Shown: positions 34,071-44,320, numbered from the stretch's first letter. The stretch: 64,000 nt of DNA from Erysipelotrichaceae bacterium (GCA_017404785.1 JAFRBQ010000006.1:1-64000); one strand, 5' to 3'. Numbers and translations are program-made. The notes: generated by a model not told the origin, from the letters alone.

Positions 34071-34866
34071 TTATGTATCTTTCATAGATCTCGCTGATCG
34101 GTGATTCATTGTTTGTTGAATCAAGAATGATATCGCAGTCATCGATGATCTCGATCGTGGAGTTCTTTACACCGATCCCGAGTCCGGCTTCCTTGACCAT
34201 GGCCAGATCGTTGAGCGAATCGCCGACAGCGATCGTCTCTTCGATCGGAATATTCAGATATTCCGCCAGTTTTCTAAGTCCCAGCCCTTTGTTTACGCCT
34301 TTGCGGTTGAATTCAAGATAGCGGTTGGCTGAAAGGGAAACATCATAGACATCATCAAGTTCAAGTTCTTCTTTGATCTTTCTCAGATAATCGATATCGC
34401 TGTTGCAATACAGGACTTTCAGGATGACGTCATCCTTTATAAAAGAAATATCCTGACCTTCAAACTCTGTAACTTTGATGCGGTTATTAAGATATTGCCG
34501 TTCATTTTCAAAGATCCTGTAGGCGTAACAGTTATCAAGAGTATATAGATGGATGCAGACATCGTATTTCTGACCGATATCGAATAGTTTCAAGGCATCG
34601 GAATAATCAAGAGGTTCCATGTGAATGATCCGATTGTCTTTGTTTTCGGTGATCACGGCACCATTGTAGGAGATGCAGTATTCATTTTCCTTGTCATAAA
34701 GTCCTACTTCTTTAAGGGTGTTCTGAATGGAAAAGAAGCCGCGGCCTGTAGCCAGGACAAATTTGACATCTTCCATCTTATTGATGGTTTGAATATCAGC
34801 TTGGGAAACATGTTTGTCAGTCGTCAGGAGTGTTTCATCCAGATCGGTTGCGATAAGTCTGTACAT
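34057..34866 (-). CDS. Cof-type HAD phosphatase
   Basis: The 269-residue HAD-superfamily protein has motif I IATDLDETLL near residue 5, motif II region FVLATGRGF near residue 36, the Lys of motif III in NRKGVNKGLGLRKLA near residue 190 and motif IV VGDSLNDLAM near residue 215. The Cof group dephosphorylates small phosphorylated metabolites such as sugar phosphates or flavins; the substrate here is unknown. TAAAAT ends six bases upstream of the ATG with no ribosome-binding site. It is convergent with recA. Confidence 0.9.
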   Translation of the reverse strand: MYRLIATDLDETLLTTDKHVSQADIQTINKMEDVKFVLATGRGFFSIQNTLKEVGLYDKENEYCISYNGAVITENKDNRIIHMEPLDYSDALKLFDIGQKYDVCIHLYTLDNCYAYRIFENERQYLNNRIKVTEFEGQDISFIKDDVILKVLYCNSDIDYLRKIKEELELDDVYDVSLSANRYLEFNRKGVNKGLGLRKLAEYLNIPIEETIAVGDSLNDLAMVKEAGLGIGVKNSTIEIIDDCDIILDSTNNESPISEIYERYIKKEN

Positions 34867-34872
34867 ACTTTG

Positions 34873-34878
34873 ATTTTA
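34873..34878 (-). promoter_or_regulatory. -10 box of the Cof phosphatase gene, leaderless geometry
   Basis: Minus-strand TAAAAT ends six bases before the ATG at 34866. Confidence 0.6.
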
Positions 34879-34963
34879 ACTTAATATTGTGAAAAAGTTT
34901 CTTTTATTGTAAAATTTTACTGGGATATTATACCCAATATAATTTTCTAATGGAGGTATAGAT

Positions 34964-36508
34964 ATGAATTTCGATGTACTTTCCATTATTATCGGATTAG
35001 TTGTGGGCGTTGCTGCAGTATTTCTATTCAACAGTGCAACTGGTAGAAATGCAAAGAAAGAAGCCCTGAAAATCTTAGAAGACGCAAATAATCAAGCTAA
35101 AAGTACAGTTAAACAGGCAGTTTTAGATGGCAAGACTCAGGTCTATGATCTTAAGCTGCAGGCAGAAAAGGAAATTAAAGAGAAAAGAAGCGAAGTTATC
35201 GATCAGGAGAATAAACTCCAGAGAAGAGAAGATTCGCTTAATTTCCGAGATGAAAATTTAACCCAAAAAGAGCGTAAATTAGACGAAAAGCTAAGAAAAG
35301 CAGAGGAGAAATCTGCCCAACTAGATAAAATGGAAGAAGAATTGCAGTCAAGGATCGATGGTCAGATTGCGATTTTAGAGCGTGTTTCCAACATGAGCAA
35401 GGAAGAAGCACGCCAGGAACTGATGGAAGTTGTTGAAGCGAAGATCCAGGATGAAGTTGCTGTTTACATCCGTGAACAGGAAGAAGAAGCCAGGGAAAAG
35501 GCGGCAGAAAATGCCCGTGAGATCATCGCAACAGCAATTCAGCGTTACTCTCAGGATGAAACACTTGATCGTACAGTCTCTGTTGTCACTCTTCCTTCCG
35601 AAGAGATGAAGGGCAGGATCATCGGACGTGAAGGCCGTAACATCCGTGCAATTGAACAGGCAACAGGTGTTGACCTGATCATTGATGATACGCCAGAAGC
35701 TATCACCGTTTCATGTTTTGATCCGATCAGAAGAGAGATCGCAAGATTATCTCTTGAGACGCTGATCAGAGACGGCAGGATCCAGCCAGGTCGTATCGAA
35801 GATGTCGTAAACAAGACGACCAAGGAAATGAACCAGAATATCCAGAAATACGGTGAAGATGCCTGTTTCAAGCTTCAGATCGGCAAGATGGATAAGGAAC
35901 TGGTCAAACTGATCGGTCGCATGAGATACAGATATTCCTATGGTCAGAATGGTCTGGAACATTCGATCGAAGTTGCATCGTTTGCCGGTATGATGGCTGC
36001 TGAACTCGGCCTCAATCAGAATCTGGCAAAGCGTGCCGGTCTGCTTCATGATATAGGCAAGGCTGTCGACTTCGAACAGGAAGGCACACATGTTGAACTT
36101 GGTGCCAAACTGGCTAAGAAATATGGTGAGAGATGGGAAGTCATCAACGCCATTGAATCGCACCATGGTGATGTTCCAGCCAAGTGTCTGATCGCCAACC
36201 TGGTCGCTGCTGCTGATACACTTTCAGCTGCCAGACCTGGTGCCAGATATGAAGGCATTGAAAACTACATCAACAGACTGGAATCTCTGGAAAAGATCGC
36301 CAATGATTTTGACGGTGTCGAAAAGGCATACGCGATCCAGGCCGGACGTGAAGTCAGAGTCATGGTCGTTCCTGAAAAAGTTGATGACAATAAGTGCACA
36401 ATGATCGCCCGTGAGATCAAAGATCGTATTGAAAACGAACTTACTTATCCAGGACAGATCAAAGTCACTGTCATCAGAGAAACCAGAGCTCAGGAAACAG
36501 CTAAATAA
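34964..36508 (+). CDS. rny: Ribonuclease Y
   Basis: The 514-residue membrane-anchored endoribonuclease initiates mRNA decay. Order of parts: N-terminal membrane helix (residues 5-24), long charged coiled coil (about 30-190), KH domain ([19 protein letters not shown] near residue 213) and HD domain ([13 protein letters not shown] near residue 350 and [10 protein letters not shown] near 395). The ribosome-binding site GGAGGT gives a clear start. It is followed by ymdB with a one-base overlap, as in Bacillus. Confidence 0.98.
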   Translation: MNFDVLSIIIGLVVGVAAVFLFNSATGRNAKKEALKILEDANNQAKSTVKQAVLDGKTQVYDLKLQAEKEIKEKRSEVIDQENKLQRREDSLNFRDENLTQKERKLDEKLRKAEEKSAQLDKMEEELQSRIDGQIAILERVSNMSKEEARQELMEVVEAKIQDEVAVYIREQEEEAREKAAENAREIIATAIQRYSQDETLDRTVSVVTLPSEEMKGRIIGREGRNIRAIEQATGVDLIIDDTPEAITVSCFDPIRREIARLSLETLIRDGRIQPGRIEDVVNKTTKEMNQNIQKYGEDACFKLQIGKMDKELVKLIGRMRYRYSYGQNGLEHSIEVASFAGMMAAELGLNQNLAKRAGLLHDIGKAVDFEQEGTHVELGAKLAKKYGERWEVINAIESHHGDVPAKCLIANLVAAADTLSAARPGARYEGIENYINRLESLEKIANDFDGVEKAYAIQAGREVRVMVVPEKVDDNKCTMIAREIKDRIENELTYPGQIKVTVIRETRAQETAK

Positions 36509-37290
36509 TGAACATCTTATTTATAGGTGACATTGTAGGAAAAAGTGGAAGAGACATCGTCTCTTCGCTTTTATTTTCTCTGAAAGAGGAATACGATATC
36601 GATCTTGTTATTGCCAATGGGGAAAATGCAGCCCATGGCAAAGGCATCACCTATAAGGTCTACAATTCACTTATAAGTTGTGGGATCGATTATATAACAA
36701 TGGGTAATCACACCTATTCCAAGTCCGAGATCCATGAAAGGATGACGGATATGGACAGGCTGATAATTCCTTTCAATCATGATAAAAGAGTAACCGATAA
36801 TTACTACAAACTTGTAGAGTGCAAGGGCATAAGGTTCATCATAACCAATCTGTTATGTCAGGTCTTCATGAATGAAGTATCGATGAGCCCTTATGATGCC
36901 TTCCTTGATGTCCTGAATGAGACAAAAAATTTAGATCCAGATTTCTATTTTGTCGATCTGCATGGAGAGACAAGTTCCGAAAAAAGGATCTTTCTAGAGT
37001 ATTTCAAGGATGAAGCCAAGGTCGTCATCGGGACCCACACTCATGTTCAGACAGCCGATGAAGCAATCATCCACGATTGTGCCTTTATCACCGATGCCGG
37101 GATGTGTGGCAGTTATGATTCGATCATCGGCCGGGATGTTAACGAGACTTTAATGGCAACGATCGACGGGCAGAAGACCCGCTATACGGTCGCGGAAGGG
37201 GAAGCGGTATTCTGTGGAGTCATCATCGAGATAGATGAAGAAAAAAAGATCCCAACAGGGATCAGAAGGATCCAGATCAGACCCGAATAA
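36508..37290 (+). CDS. ymdB: YmdB metallophosphoesterase (2',3'-cyclic nucleotide phosphodiesterase family)
   Basis: The 260-residue protein has the metal-binding set of the family: NILFIGDIVGKSGRD, VIANGENAAHGKG, TMGNHTYSK, DLHGETSSE and GTHTHVQTADE. Relatives are phosphodiesterases that influence RNase Y and developmental choices in Bacillus. It overlaps rny (TAATG). A hairpin that mainly terminates the converging HIT gene follows. Confidence 0.94.
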   Translation: MNILFIGDIVGKSGRDIVSSLLFSLKEEYDIDLVIANGENAAHGKGITYKVYNSLISCGIDYITMGNHTYSKSEIHERMTDMDRLIIPFNHDKRVTDNYYKLVECKGIRFIITNLLCQVFMNEVSMSPYDAFLDVLNETKNLDPDFYFVDLHGETSSEKRIFLEYFKDEAKVVIGTHTHVQTADEAIIHDCAFITDAGMCGSYDSIIGRDVNETLMATIDGQKTRYTVAEGEAVFCGVIIEIDEEKKIPTGIRRIQIRPE

Positions 37291-37295
37291 ATATA

Positions 37296-37328
37296 AAGAA
37301 ACAAGAAAGCCAGGATTAGTCCTGGCTT
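37296..37328 (-). terminator. Terminator of the HIT-prsA genes, possibly bidirectional
   Basis: AAGCCAGGA (37307-37315) pairs with TCCTGGCTT (37320-37328) and spans the HIT stop codon at 37316-37318. On the minus strand it is followed by TTTCTTGTTTCTTT. The plus-strand tail is poor. Confidence 0.78.
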
Positions 37329-37711
37329 ATCTGTTGTAATACCTTATCGAGATCGGATTCGTTTTCCGTGAAGATAAACTTGATCGTATCGCTGACATCG
37401 TAACGTGGAATGATATGGACATGGGTATGCATGACACTCTGTCCGGCAATCTCGTTGGTGTTGATCAGGATATTGCAGCCTTTGGCTTCAAGATTCTTCA
37501 TGAGTTTCTTGGCAACCGATTGAGTTTTTTCCATCAGTTTACCGTATTCATCGGATGGCATCTCCAGGAAGTTATCATAGTGTTTCTTAGGCATGACCAG
37601 AGTATGACCTTTGGTAGTCTGAGAAATATCCAGGATAGCCAGTGTTTCATCATCTTCATATACTTTTTTTGACGGAATATTTCCGGCAATGATTTCACAG
37701 AAGACACACAT
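37316..37711 (-). CDS. HIT family nucleotide hydrolase
   Basis: The 131-residue protein begins CVFCEIIAGNIPS, with a CxxC, and carries the histidine triad HTHVHIIPRY near residue 95. It is related to the Hint/PKCI nucleotide phosphoramidases and matches Bacillus Hit, which also lies near prsA. Its start codon overlaps the stop of the upstream PrsA-like gene (TAATG), so the two are coupled. Confidence 0.93.
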   Translation of the reverse strand: MCVFCEIIAGNIPSKKVYEDDETLAILDISQTTKGHTLVMPKKHYDNFLEMPSDEYGKLMEKTQSVAKKLMKNLEAKGCNILINTNEIAGQSVMHTHVHIIPRYDVSDTIKFIFTENESDLDKVLQQISQD

Positions 37712-38583
37712 TATTTCAATACCTCGTAGGCTTCAGACATCAGTTTGTAGACATCCTGATCATAGAAGCTGATATTGTGTTTCTCCAGGAAGTAGTTCTT
37801 TACGGTAGCTAGTTCCTGGCTGGCAGAGAGCAGATCGATATATTCGTCCTTGAATTCTTCAGGATTTCTGCTTTCGATATTCAGCACGTAGTAAGTGCTT
37901 GTTTCACTGCTTGTACCATCGGCACCGACTGCAGAAGTGGTGTAGGTGATGATGCTGGAAAGACCCAGAGTATCAGTTGAATTGAGGTATTCCTTGACAT
38001 CATAGACCAGTGATTCATCGGAATCTGAATATACATTTGACTGCGGTGTATTCGTTGAATTGTTGTTGACAGCGGCCATATCGAATGTTGAACCATTGTT
38101 TACATCTTCGATACACTTTTCAGCATCGGCTAGTTCATTGAAGATCGCCATCTGCATCTTGACCGGTGCATCTTCGGAAACCAGCTTATCGTAGTTTTCC
38201 TGTACATATACCTTGCTTAAGGCATTTACCAGCAATTGTGACTGATAATAATCTTTGAAAGCATCGATGGAACCGTATTGAGCAACGATATAGGCTTCAT
38301 AGCCCATGGAAGTATACATTTCGATGAGTTCGTCGACCTGCTTGTTAAGGTCCTCAATATCGACATTTTCATTCTTTAAGGCGATATGCTTGAGGATATC
38401 GTTGGCGATCAGATCGGCATCGATCGTCTTCATTGCATCGTACATATCCTGTTTTGTAAAGCTTACGTTGTCTGGACCGGTGAATATGACATCTGATCCG
38501 TTGGAGATCTTGGATTGATCATTCTTGTTTGCGCAGGCGCAGAGTGTCAATAATACCAATACAATACTTAATACTTTTTTCAT
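37711..38583 (-). CDS. PrsA-like foldase lipoprotein with degenerate parvulin domain
   Basis: The 290-residue protein starts MKKVLSIVLVLLTLCAC, giving a lipoprotein signal with Cys at residue 17. The SurA/PrsA N-terminal helical region (about 30-150) and a C-terminal part (about 150-250) follow the PrsA layout. The parvulin core is poorly conserved: no HILV and no GGDLG. It may be a chaperone without isomerase activity. The start at 38583 is chosen because the GGAGG in the end of the upstream gene lies at a suitable distance; GTG at 38598 overlaps it. It forms an operon with the isomerase upstream and HIT downstream. Confidence 0.7.
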   Translation of the reverse strand: MKKVLSIVLVLLTLCACANKNDQSKISNGSDVIFTGPDNVSFTKQDMYDAMKTIDADLIANDILKHIALKNENVDIEDLNKQVDELIEMYTSMGYEAYIVAQYGSIDAFKDYYQSQLLVNALSKVYVQENYDKLVSEDAPVKMQMAIFNELADAEKCIEDVNNGSTFDMAAVNNNSTNTPQSNVYSDSDESLVYDVKEYLNSTDTLGLSSIITYTTSAVGADGTSSETSTYYVLNIESRNPEEFKDEYIDLLSASQELATVKNYFLEKHNISFYDQDVYKLMSEAYEVLK

Positions 38584-38584
38584 A

Positions 38585-39598
38585 TTATTCTTCTTCACCT
38601 CCGATCTGTGCTTCGATCTGAGCTTTCAGATCTTCATCGACGATCGCAAATCCGGCTTCATCAGCCTTTTTCAGGATCGCTTCAATGATCAGCGACTGAT
38701 TCTTGTTTTCAAGATCTGAAAGGAAATATCGGTCGTTGAGCAATGCTTCATTGCTTGAGCCGGCGTTATAGATGATGTGATAACCGTAAGCTGAAACGAT
38801 CGGTTCACTTACTTCGCCATCCTTGAGATTCATGGCTGCTTCAGCGAAGAACGGATCATAGTTTCCTCTGTTTTCTTCATTGACAATACCTAAATTACCG
38901 CCATATTGAGCTGTTCCATTATCTTCAGAATTCTGATAAGCTACATATTCGAAAGTGTTGTTTTCATCTTTAAGAGCTTCGAGGATACTGTTTAACTTGG
39001 CTGTCTGTTCCTCGGTAGGTAAAGCCTTGTATTCGATCACGTTATCTTCTTCATCCTTTACAGCTTCAACTTCTGTCTTGACCAGAATGTGGTAGATGAT
39101 ACGGCCGTTTGTGCCTGTCGCATCCTTGAGATATTTGTCCGCATTGGCCAGAACGAATTCCTTGACTGCGAGATCTCTTTTCTCCAGGTTTATGTAGTAT
39201 TCCTGAAGATCATTGACACCACCGGTATAGCCGGCTGATTTCAATGATTTTTCAATATCGCTTGCCGAATATCTTGAAAGGATATTGGCAGCATAGTTGG
39301 CAGCTGAGGTAGACATCTCTTCCGTAACTTCAAAAGTCTTATTCAGAACGGCTCTTTCATATGACAGGAAGGAGATATTTACTCCGTATGAATCGTATAG
39401 TGTGTTATAGAAGTCGTCAGCATAGACATCTTCATCATCAAGAGAGTATACAACGTATTTTCCGTCGACCTGTTTAGTGTCTACAGTTATTTCTCTGTTT
39501 TTGTATGTGTCAGCCGCGTAAAAACCGATAAAACCGATCAATACGATGGCGACAACTCCTATGAACCAGTATTTTTTAAGTAGTTCCTTTGTGTCCAT
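38585..39598 (-). CDS. Membrane-anchored parvulin-type peptidyl-prolyl isomerase (PrsA/PpiC)
   Basis: The 337-residue protein has one N-terminal membrane helix (about residues 11-30, no lipobox). A SurA-like helical domain is followed by a clear parvulin domain: RIIYHILVKTE near residue 170, FEYVAYQNSED, QYGGNLGIVN near residue 235, FAEAAMNLKDGEVSEPI and YGYHIIYN. It should fold secreted proteins outside the membrane. The start at 39598 has GGAGG upstream; an in-frame start at 39649 adds residues with no site. It is the first gene of this minus-strand unit and is divergent from sufC. The C-terminal IGGEEE codons supply the next gene's ribosome-binding site. Confidence 0.87.
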   Translation of the reverse strand: MDTKELLKKYWFIGVVAIVLIGFIGFYAADTYKNREITVDTKQVDGKYVVYSLDDEDVYADDFYNTLYDSYGVNISFLSYERAVLNKTFEVTEEMSTSAANYAANILSRYSASDIEKSLKSAGYTGGVNDLQEYYINLEKRDLAVKEFVLANADKYLKDATGTNGRIIYHILVKTEVEAVKDEEDNVIEYKALPTEEQTAKLNSILEALKDENNTFEYVAYQNSEDNGTAQYGGNLGIVNEENRGNYDPFFAEAAMNLKDGEVSEPIVSAYGYHIIYNAGSSNEALLNDRYFLSDLENKNQSLIIEAILKKADEAGFAIVDEDLKAQIEAQIGGEEE

Positions 39599-39716
39599 AA
39601 AAATCCTCCAAACGTTGTTAATTATATAATTTTTAATGTTTGAATACAATTTAATAAGGAAAAGTTCAGCTAAATTTCAAATAGAGAGTATTTCATCTTA
39701 ATTTAAATGATGATGT

Positions 39717-39722
39717 TATAAT
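39717..39722 (+). promoter_or_regulatory. Extended -10 box of the suf operon
   Basis: TGtTATAAT ends five bases before ATG 39728 and 17 before ATG 39740. The first would be leaderless, the second would have a leader of about ten bases with a weak GGTGAAG site. Confidence 0.65.
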
Positions 39723-39727
39723 CGTTT

Positions 39728-40564
39728 ATGGTGAAGAATATGAATAAACTTGTAATTAAAGATTTACATGTCTCCGCTGGAGACAAACAGATATTGAAAG
39801 GGATCGATCTGGAGATAAACGAAGGTGAGATCCATGCGATCATGGGCCCTAACGGCAATGGCAAGTCCACCTTGTTATCAACGATAATGGGCCATCCGGC
39901 CTATACTGTAACTTCCGGTTCCATTGAATTCAATGGTGAAGATGTATTGAAGATGAGCGTTGATGAAAGAAGCAGAAAAGGACTGTTTCTGGCGATGCAG
40001 TATCCTAAGGAGATCGCCGGAGTTACCAATTCCGATTTCCTGAGAGCAGCGATAAACTCCCGTCTGGAAAAGAACATCTCTCTTTTCAAGTTCATCAAGG
40101 AAATGGAAGGAAATATCAGCCAGCTCAAGATGAAGGAAGACCTGGCTCACCGTTTTGTGAATGACGGTTTTTCCGGTGGTGAAAAAAAGCGCAACGAGAT
40201 CCTGCAGATGATGATGCTTCATCCGAAGATCGCTATGCTCGACGAGATCGACTCAGGTCTTGATGTCGATGCGATCAAGCTGGTTTCAGACGCTATTTTA
40301 AAGCTCAAAGAAGAAAGCAATCTCGGTCTATTGATCGTTTCCCACTATGAACGTTTCTTTACCATGATCAAACCAAGCCATTCACATGTCATCGTTGATG
40401 GAAAGATCGTGGTCGAAGGTGATGATGAACTCGTATACAAGATCGATAATGACGGTTATGACTGGCTTTATGAAGAGCTCAAGATCCAGCCGCTGAAGGA
40501 AGAAAGACCGCTGGTCTACTCTTTGGGCACATGTGCCAGAAATCCAAGAGGTAAAAATGCCTAG
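39728..40564 (+). CDS. sufC: Fe-S assembly ATPase SufC
   Basis: The 278-residue ABC-type ATPase has Walker A GPNGNGKSTL near residue 41, FSGGEKKRNEILQM signature near residue 148, Walker B MLDEIDSGLDVDAI near residue 172 and switch His in SHYERFF. It powers the SufBCD scaffold. An alternative start is ATG 39740, giving MNKLVIKDLHVS, the usual family N-terminus; the choice depends on whether the mRNA is leaderless. It overlaps sufD by eight bases. The C-terminal 25 residues extend beyond the usual SufC end. Confidence 0.96.
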   Translation: MVKNMNKLVIKDLHVSAGDKQILKGIDLEINEGEIHAIMGPNGNGKSTLLSTIMGHPAYTVTSGSIEFNGEDVLKMSVDERSRKGLFLAMQYPKEIAGVTNSDFLRAAINSRLEKNISLFKFIKEMEGNISQLKMKEDLAHRFVNDGFSGGEKKRNEILQMMMLHPKIAMLDEIDSGLDVDAIKLVSDAILKLKEESNLGLLIVSHYERFFTMIKPSHSHVIVDGKIVVEGDDELVYKIDNDGYDWLYEELKIQPLKEERPLVYSLGTCARNPRGKNA

Positions 40565-41288
40565 TATCGTACTGGATAATGAAGAGACATATAAGATCGA
40601 CTCTTCAGCGACGATAATAATCAGATCAGCCAAGGCTGACATTGAATATGATCTCAAGGATGGGGACTATGCCATTCTTGTTTTCAATGATTCCGAAAGA
40701 GATCTTTCTTTGAATGATCATGGGAATATCACCAACGCGAATGTGACCATCAACTATATACAGCTCGATGATCATGATCTGCTGCAGAAAAGCAATATCA
40801 ATGTAAATAAGGATGCTTCCTTGAAGATCAATGCGACATATCTAGGCACAAAAAACAAGGATATCGTCTATGATCTTGTCAACAGAGAATCTGATTCACT
40901 TATCGATATCACCAGCAATATCGTCTGTCTTGATGAAGCGAATTTTCAGCTGGATTGTATCGGCACGATAAAAAAAGGCTCCAAAAGAGCGAAATGTCAT
41001 CAGGCCAATCACTGCCTGACTATGGGCGTACCAAAAAAGGCGGCTGTTCTGCCTGTACTGAATATCGATGAAAACGATGTTGAAGCATCACATTCTCTTT
41101 CTTCAGGCACGATCGACGAAGAGATCCTTTTCTATATGAATTCCAGAGGACTCTCACAGAAGGAAGCATTAAATCTGATATTGAGATCGTATCTTATGCC
41201 TGATGAACACTTCTATGATGATTTTACAGATGGAAAGGCCATTCAGGAGATGGCAAACAGGAAGGTTGATGATCTATGTTCGATGTAA
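40557..41288 (+). CDS. sufD: Fe-S assembly protein SufD, short form
   Basis: The 243-residue protein has the SufB/SufD core near its C-terminal half: PVLNIDENDVEASHSLSSGT (with the conserved His) followed by DEEILFYMNSRGLSQKEA. Typical SufD has about 430 residues, so the N-terminal 180 or so are missing, although the frame is clean and has the AAGAGGT ribosome-binding site. The start at 40557 is used; an in-frame start 24 bases upstream lacks a site. It lies in the standard sufC-D-S-U-B order. Confidence 0.85.
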   Translation: MPSIVLDNEETYKIDSSATIIIRSAKADIEYDLKDGDYAILVFNDSERDLSLNDHGNITNANVTINYIQLDDHDLLQKSNINVNKDASLKINATYLGTKNKDIVYDLVNRESDSLIDITSNIVCLDEANFQLDCIGTIKKGSKRAKCHQANHCLTMGVPKKAAVLPVLNIDENDVEASHSLSSGTIDEEILFYMNSRGLSQKEALNLILRSYLMPDEHFYDDFTDGKAIQEMANRKVDDLCSM

Positions 41289-42502
41289 ATAAAGTAAGAA
41301 ATGATTTTCCGATGATCAGAAACAATAAAGATCTGATCTATTTTGATTCCGGAGCGACTTCCTTCAAGCCGGATAGAGTGATCAAGGCGATCATGGATTA
41401 CTATACCTTATATAATTCCAATATTCATCGTGGCGATTACGATATCTCCATCAGCGTCTCAAAGACATATGATGATACCAGAAAGACGATCGCCAGGTTC
41501 ATTAACGCCGATGATCCGCGCTGTATCGTTTTCAGCAGCGGTTCAACAGCTTCTTTGAATCTGGTAGCCTATAATTTTGGCCGCAATTTCCTTAAGGAAT
41601 GCGATGTGATTCTGACGAGCCAGGTCGAACATGCTTCAAACATCCTGCCATGGTTCAAGGCCAGAGAAGAAGCCAAAGCTAATATCGAATACATTCCTTT
41701 AAATCCGGATGCGACATTTGATCTTAAGAAATACGAGGAGTGCTTCAAAGATAAGAATATTAAAGTCGTGGTACTTCCTTATGTATCCAATGTCATGGGC
41801 TATATCTATCCGATCAAGGAGATCACCAGGATCGCTCACGAGCATGGCGCCTTAGTCTCAATTGACGGAGCCCAGGGAGTTCCTCATGTGAAGATCGATG
41901 TAAAGGATCTTGATGTTGATTTTCTTTCTTTTTCATCCCACAAGATGCTGGGACCTGCCGGTGCTGGTGTGCTCTATGGCAAGTATGAACTGCTCGAGAA
42001 GATGGAACCTATGATGTACGGTGGCGACTCCAATGCCCGTTTCTATAATGATGGAACGATCATTCTGAAAAATGTTCCGGAGAAGTTTGAATCAGGAACA
42101 CCTTGCATTGAAGGTGTATTGGGCATGAATGAAGCAGCTAAATACCTGATGGAGCTTGGCATGGAGAACGTCGAAGAATACGGACGCTATCTGACCAGAT
42201 ACTTCATTGATAGGCTCAAAAACCTCGATAATGTGGAGATCTATAACCCTGAATCGGAGGCCGGCATCGTGGCCTTCAATCTCAAAGGGATCTTTGCCCA
42301 GGATGCGGCGAGCTATTTCAACAAGTGCGGTGTTGCCTTAAGAAGCGGCAATCATTGTGCCAAACTGCTGCAGAACGTCATCAATGTCACCGAAACATTG
42401 AGGGCAACTTTCAATGTGTATAACACGACTGAAGAGATCGACAGGTTCGTGGATATTATTAAGGATACGACGATCGAGAAATGTGTGGATAGTATATTAT
42501 GA
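41276..42502 (+). CDS. sufS: Cysteine desulfurase SufS
   Basis: The 408-residue PLP enzyme removes sulfur from cysteine. It has SSGSTASLNLVA near residue 82, QVEHASNILPW near residue 118, the PLP Lys in SFSSHKMLGPAG near residue 223 and the active Cys in RSGNHCAKLL near residue 360. Full length and group II type. It overlaps sufD (14 bases) and sufU (ATGA). Confidence 0.97.
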   Translation: MFDVNKVRNDFPMIRNNKDLIYFDSGATSFKPDRVIKAIMDYYTLYNSNIHRGDYDISISVSKTYDDTRKTIARFINADDPRCIVFSSGSTASLNLVAYNFGRNFLKECDVILTSQVEHASNILPWFKAREEAKANIEYIPLNPDATFDLKKYEECFKDKNIKVVVLPYVSNVMGYIYPIKEITRIAHEHGALVSIDGAQGVPHVKIDVKDLDVDFLSFSSHKMLGPAGAGVLYGKYELLEKMEPMMYGGDSNARFYNDGTIILKNVPEKFESGTPCIEGVLGMNEAAKYLMELGMENVEEYGRYLTRYFIDRLKNLDNVEIYNPESEAGIVAFNLKGIFAQDAASYFNKCGVALRSGNHCAKLLQNVINVTETLRATFNVYNTTEEIDRFVDIIKDTTIEKCVDSIL

Positions 42503-42927
42503 TGGACAGAGAATATAAGAGGATCATTCTGCTTGATCACTACAATAACCCCAATAACAAGAAGCTTATAGAAGACAAACGCTATAAGAGCGTTCATAAT
42601 GCCTCAGAATCATGTATCGATGATCTGACCGTATACATGCTGGCAGAAGACGGAATCATCAAGGATCTGGTCTTTTCCGGTATCGGCTGTACTATTTCGA
42701 CAGCTTCGACAGATATCATGTGTGATCTGCTCAAAGGCAAGAGCTTTGAAGAAGCCAGAACTATCCTGAACAACTACGAAAACATGGTCAGCGAAAAACC
42801 GTTTGACGAGGATGTGCTGGAAGAGGCCAATGCCTTTGATACGCTTTATCAGCAGGCCAACCGCATCAAATGCGGTACGATCGGCATACACGCAATTGAG
42901 GAATTGATCGATGAATATACAGAATAA
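42499..42927 (+). CDS. sufU: SufU zinc-dependent sulfur transfer protein
   Basis: The 142-residue protein receives sulfur from SufS in Firmicutes SUF systems. It has [12 protein letters not shown] near residue 34, where Cys and Asp keep the SufU metal ligands (family CGD, here CID). [10 protein letters not shown] follows near residue 55 and a third Cys in RIKCGTIG near residue 120. Length fits SufU rather than IscU. Two adjacent ATGs exist; either is possible. Confidence 0.92.
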   Translation: MMDREYKRIILLDHYNNPNNKKLIEDKRYKSVHNASESCIDDLTVYMLAEDGIIKDLVFSGIGCTISTASTDIMCDLLKGKSFEEARTILNNYENMVSEKPFDEDVLEEANAFDTLYQQANRIKCGTIGIHAIEELIDEYTE

Positions 42928-44320
42928 AGACATACTTGATTCGCAAGACGATTATAAATATGACTTCAAGGACAATGATGTCACGATTTTCAATACGGGC
43001 AAAGGTCTTTCCGAGGACGTCATCCGTGCGATCTCGGCGGCCAAGAATGAACCGGACTGGATGCTGGAGATAAGACTTAAAGCCTATCATAAGTTCCTGG
43101 AGTTCCCTTTACCAAACTTTGGACCTGATTTAAGTGAGATCGATTTCAATGATTTCACCTACTATAAGAAACCAAGCGAAAGAGTTGAAAGAGACTGGAA
43201 CGATGTTCCGGAAACGATCAAGAATACCTTTGAAAAACTCAAGATACCTGAGTCAGAACAGAAGTTCCTGGCAGGTGTTTCAACTCAATACGAATCTGAG
43301 GTCGTCTACCACAATATGCTGGAGGAGGTCGAAGAGAAGGGCGTCATCTTCTATGATACCGATACTGCTTTGAAGAAGTGCCCTGAACTTTTCAAGGAGT
43401 ATTTCGGCAAAGTCGTTTCCTATGCCGACAACAAGTTTGCAGCCCTTAATACAGCTGTGTGGTCAGGCGGTTCATTTATCTATGTACCTCCAGGAGTCAA
43501 ACTGGAAAAGCCTTTACAGTCCTATTTCAGGATCAACTCAGACCAGATGGGACAGTTTGAAAGGACTCTGATCATCGTTGATGAAGGAGCGGATCTTCAC
43601 TATGTCGAAGGCTGTACAGCACCTAAATATTCAAACGATTCCTTGCATGCTGCTGTAGTCGAGATCTTTGTCAAGGAAAAGGCCAAATGCCGATATTCAA
43701 CAGTCCAGAACTGGTCCAGCAATATCCTCAATCTTGTCACCAAGAGGGCATATGTTGAAGCTAACGGTGTCATGGAGTGGATCGATGGCAATATCGGTTC
43801 TCATCTGAATATGAAATATCCGGCCTGTATTCTGGCTGGCGAATATGCCAAAGGCGTGTGCATCTCGATCGCTGTAGGTTCAAACAGACAGTTCCAGGAT
43901 GCCGGAGCGAAGATGATCCATCTGGCTCCGCACACTTCTTCAACGATCATTTCAAAGTCTCTGGCCAGGACCGGTGGCAAGGTCAATTACCGAGGCATGG
44001 TCTCGATGTCTAACAAAGCCAATTATTCCAAGGCCAAGGTAGAATGTGACACTCTGCTTCTGGATGACAGGTCCTCATCGGATACGATCCCGACCAATAT
44101 CATCTCCAATAACACTTCGACGATCGAACATGAAGCGACTGTCTCCAAGATCTCCGAGGAACAGCTGTTCTATCTCATGTCCAGGGGTCTGAGCGAACAG
44201 GAAGCCACCCAGATGATCATTCTCGGCTTCATTGAACCGTTCACGAGAGAACTGCCGATGGAGTATGCCGTGGAACTGAATCAGTTGCTTAAGATTAATA
44301 TGGAAGGAGCTATAGGTTAG
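42911..44320 (+). CDS. sufB: Fe-S scaffold protein SufB
   Basis: The 469-residue protein has the SufB N-terminal region, [19 protein letters not shown] near residue 195, a long beta-helix core and the C-terminal [30 protein letters not shown]. It is full length and ends the suf operon, overlapping sufU by 17 bases with a GAGGAATT site. The terminator hairpin spans its stop codon. Confidence 0.98.
   Translation: MNIQNKDILDSQDDYKYDFKDNDVTIFNTGKGLSEDVIRAISAAKNEPDWMLEIRLKAYHKFLEFPLPNFGPDLSEIDFNDFTYYKKPSERVERDWNDVPETIKNTFEKLKIPESEQKFLAGVSTQYESEVVYHNMLEEVEEKGVIFYDTDTALKKCPELFKEYFGKVVSYADNKFAALNTAVWSGGSFIYVPPGVKLEKPLQSYFRINSDQMGQFERTLIIVDEGADLHYVEGCTAPKYSNDSLHAAVVEIFVKEKAKCRYSTVQNWSSNILNLVTKRAYVEANGVMEWIDGNIGSHLNMKYPACILAGEYAKGVCISIAVGSNRQFQDAGAKMIHLAPHTSSTIISKSLARTGGKVNYRGMVSMSNKANYSKAKVECDTLLLDDRSSSDTIPTNIISNNTSTIEHEATVSKISEEQLFYLMSRGLSEQEATQMIILGFIEPFTRELPMEYAVELNQLLKINMEGAIG

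Noticed and set aside
43777..44013. Alternative-frame ORFs inside sufB and other long genes
   Set aside because: They lack initiation signals and family motifs, and overlap genes whose identity is certain.
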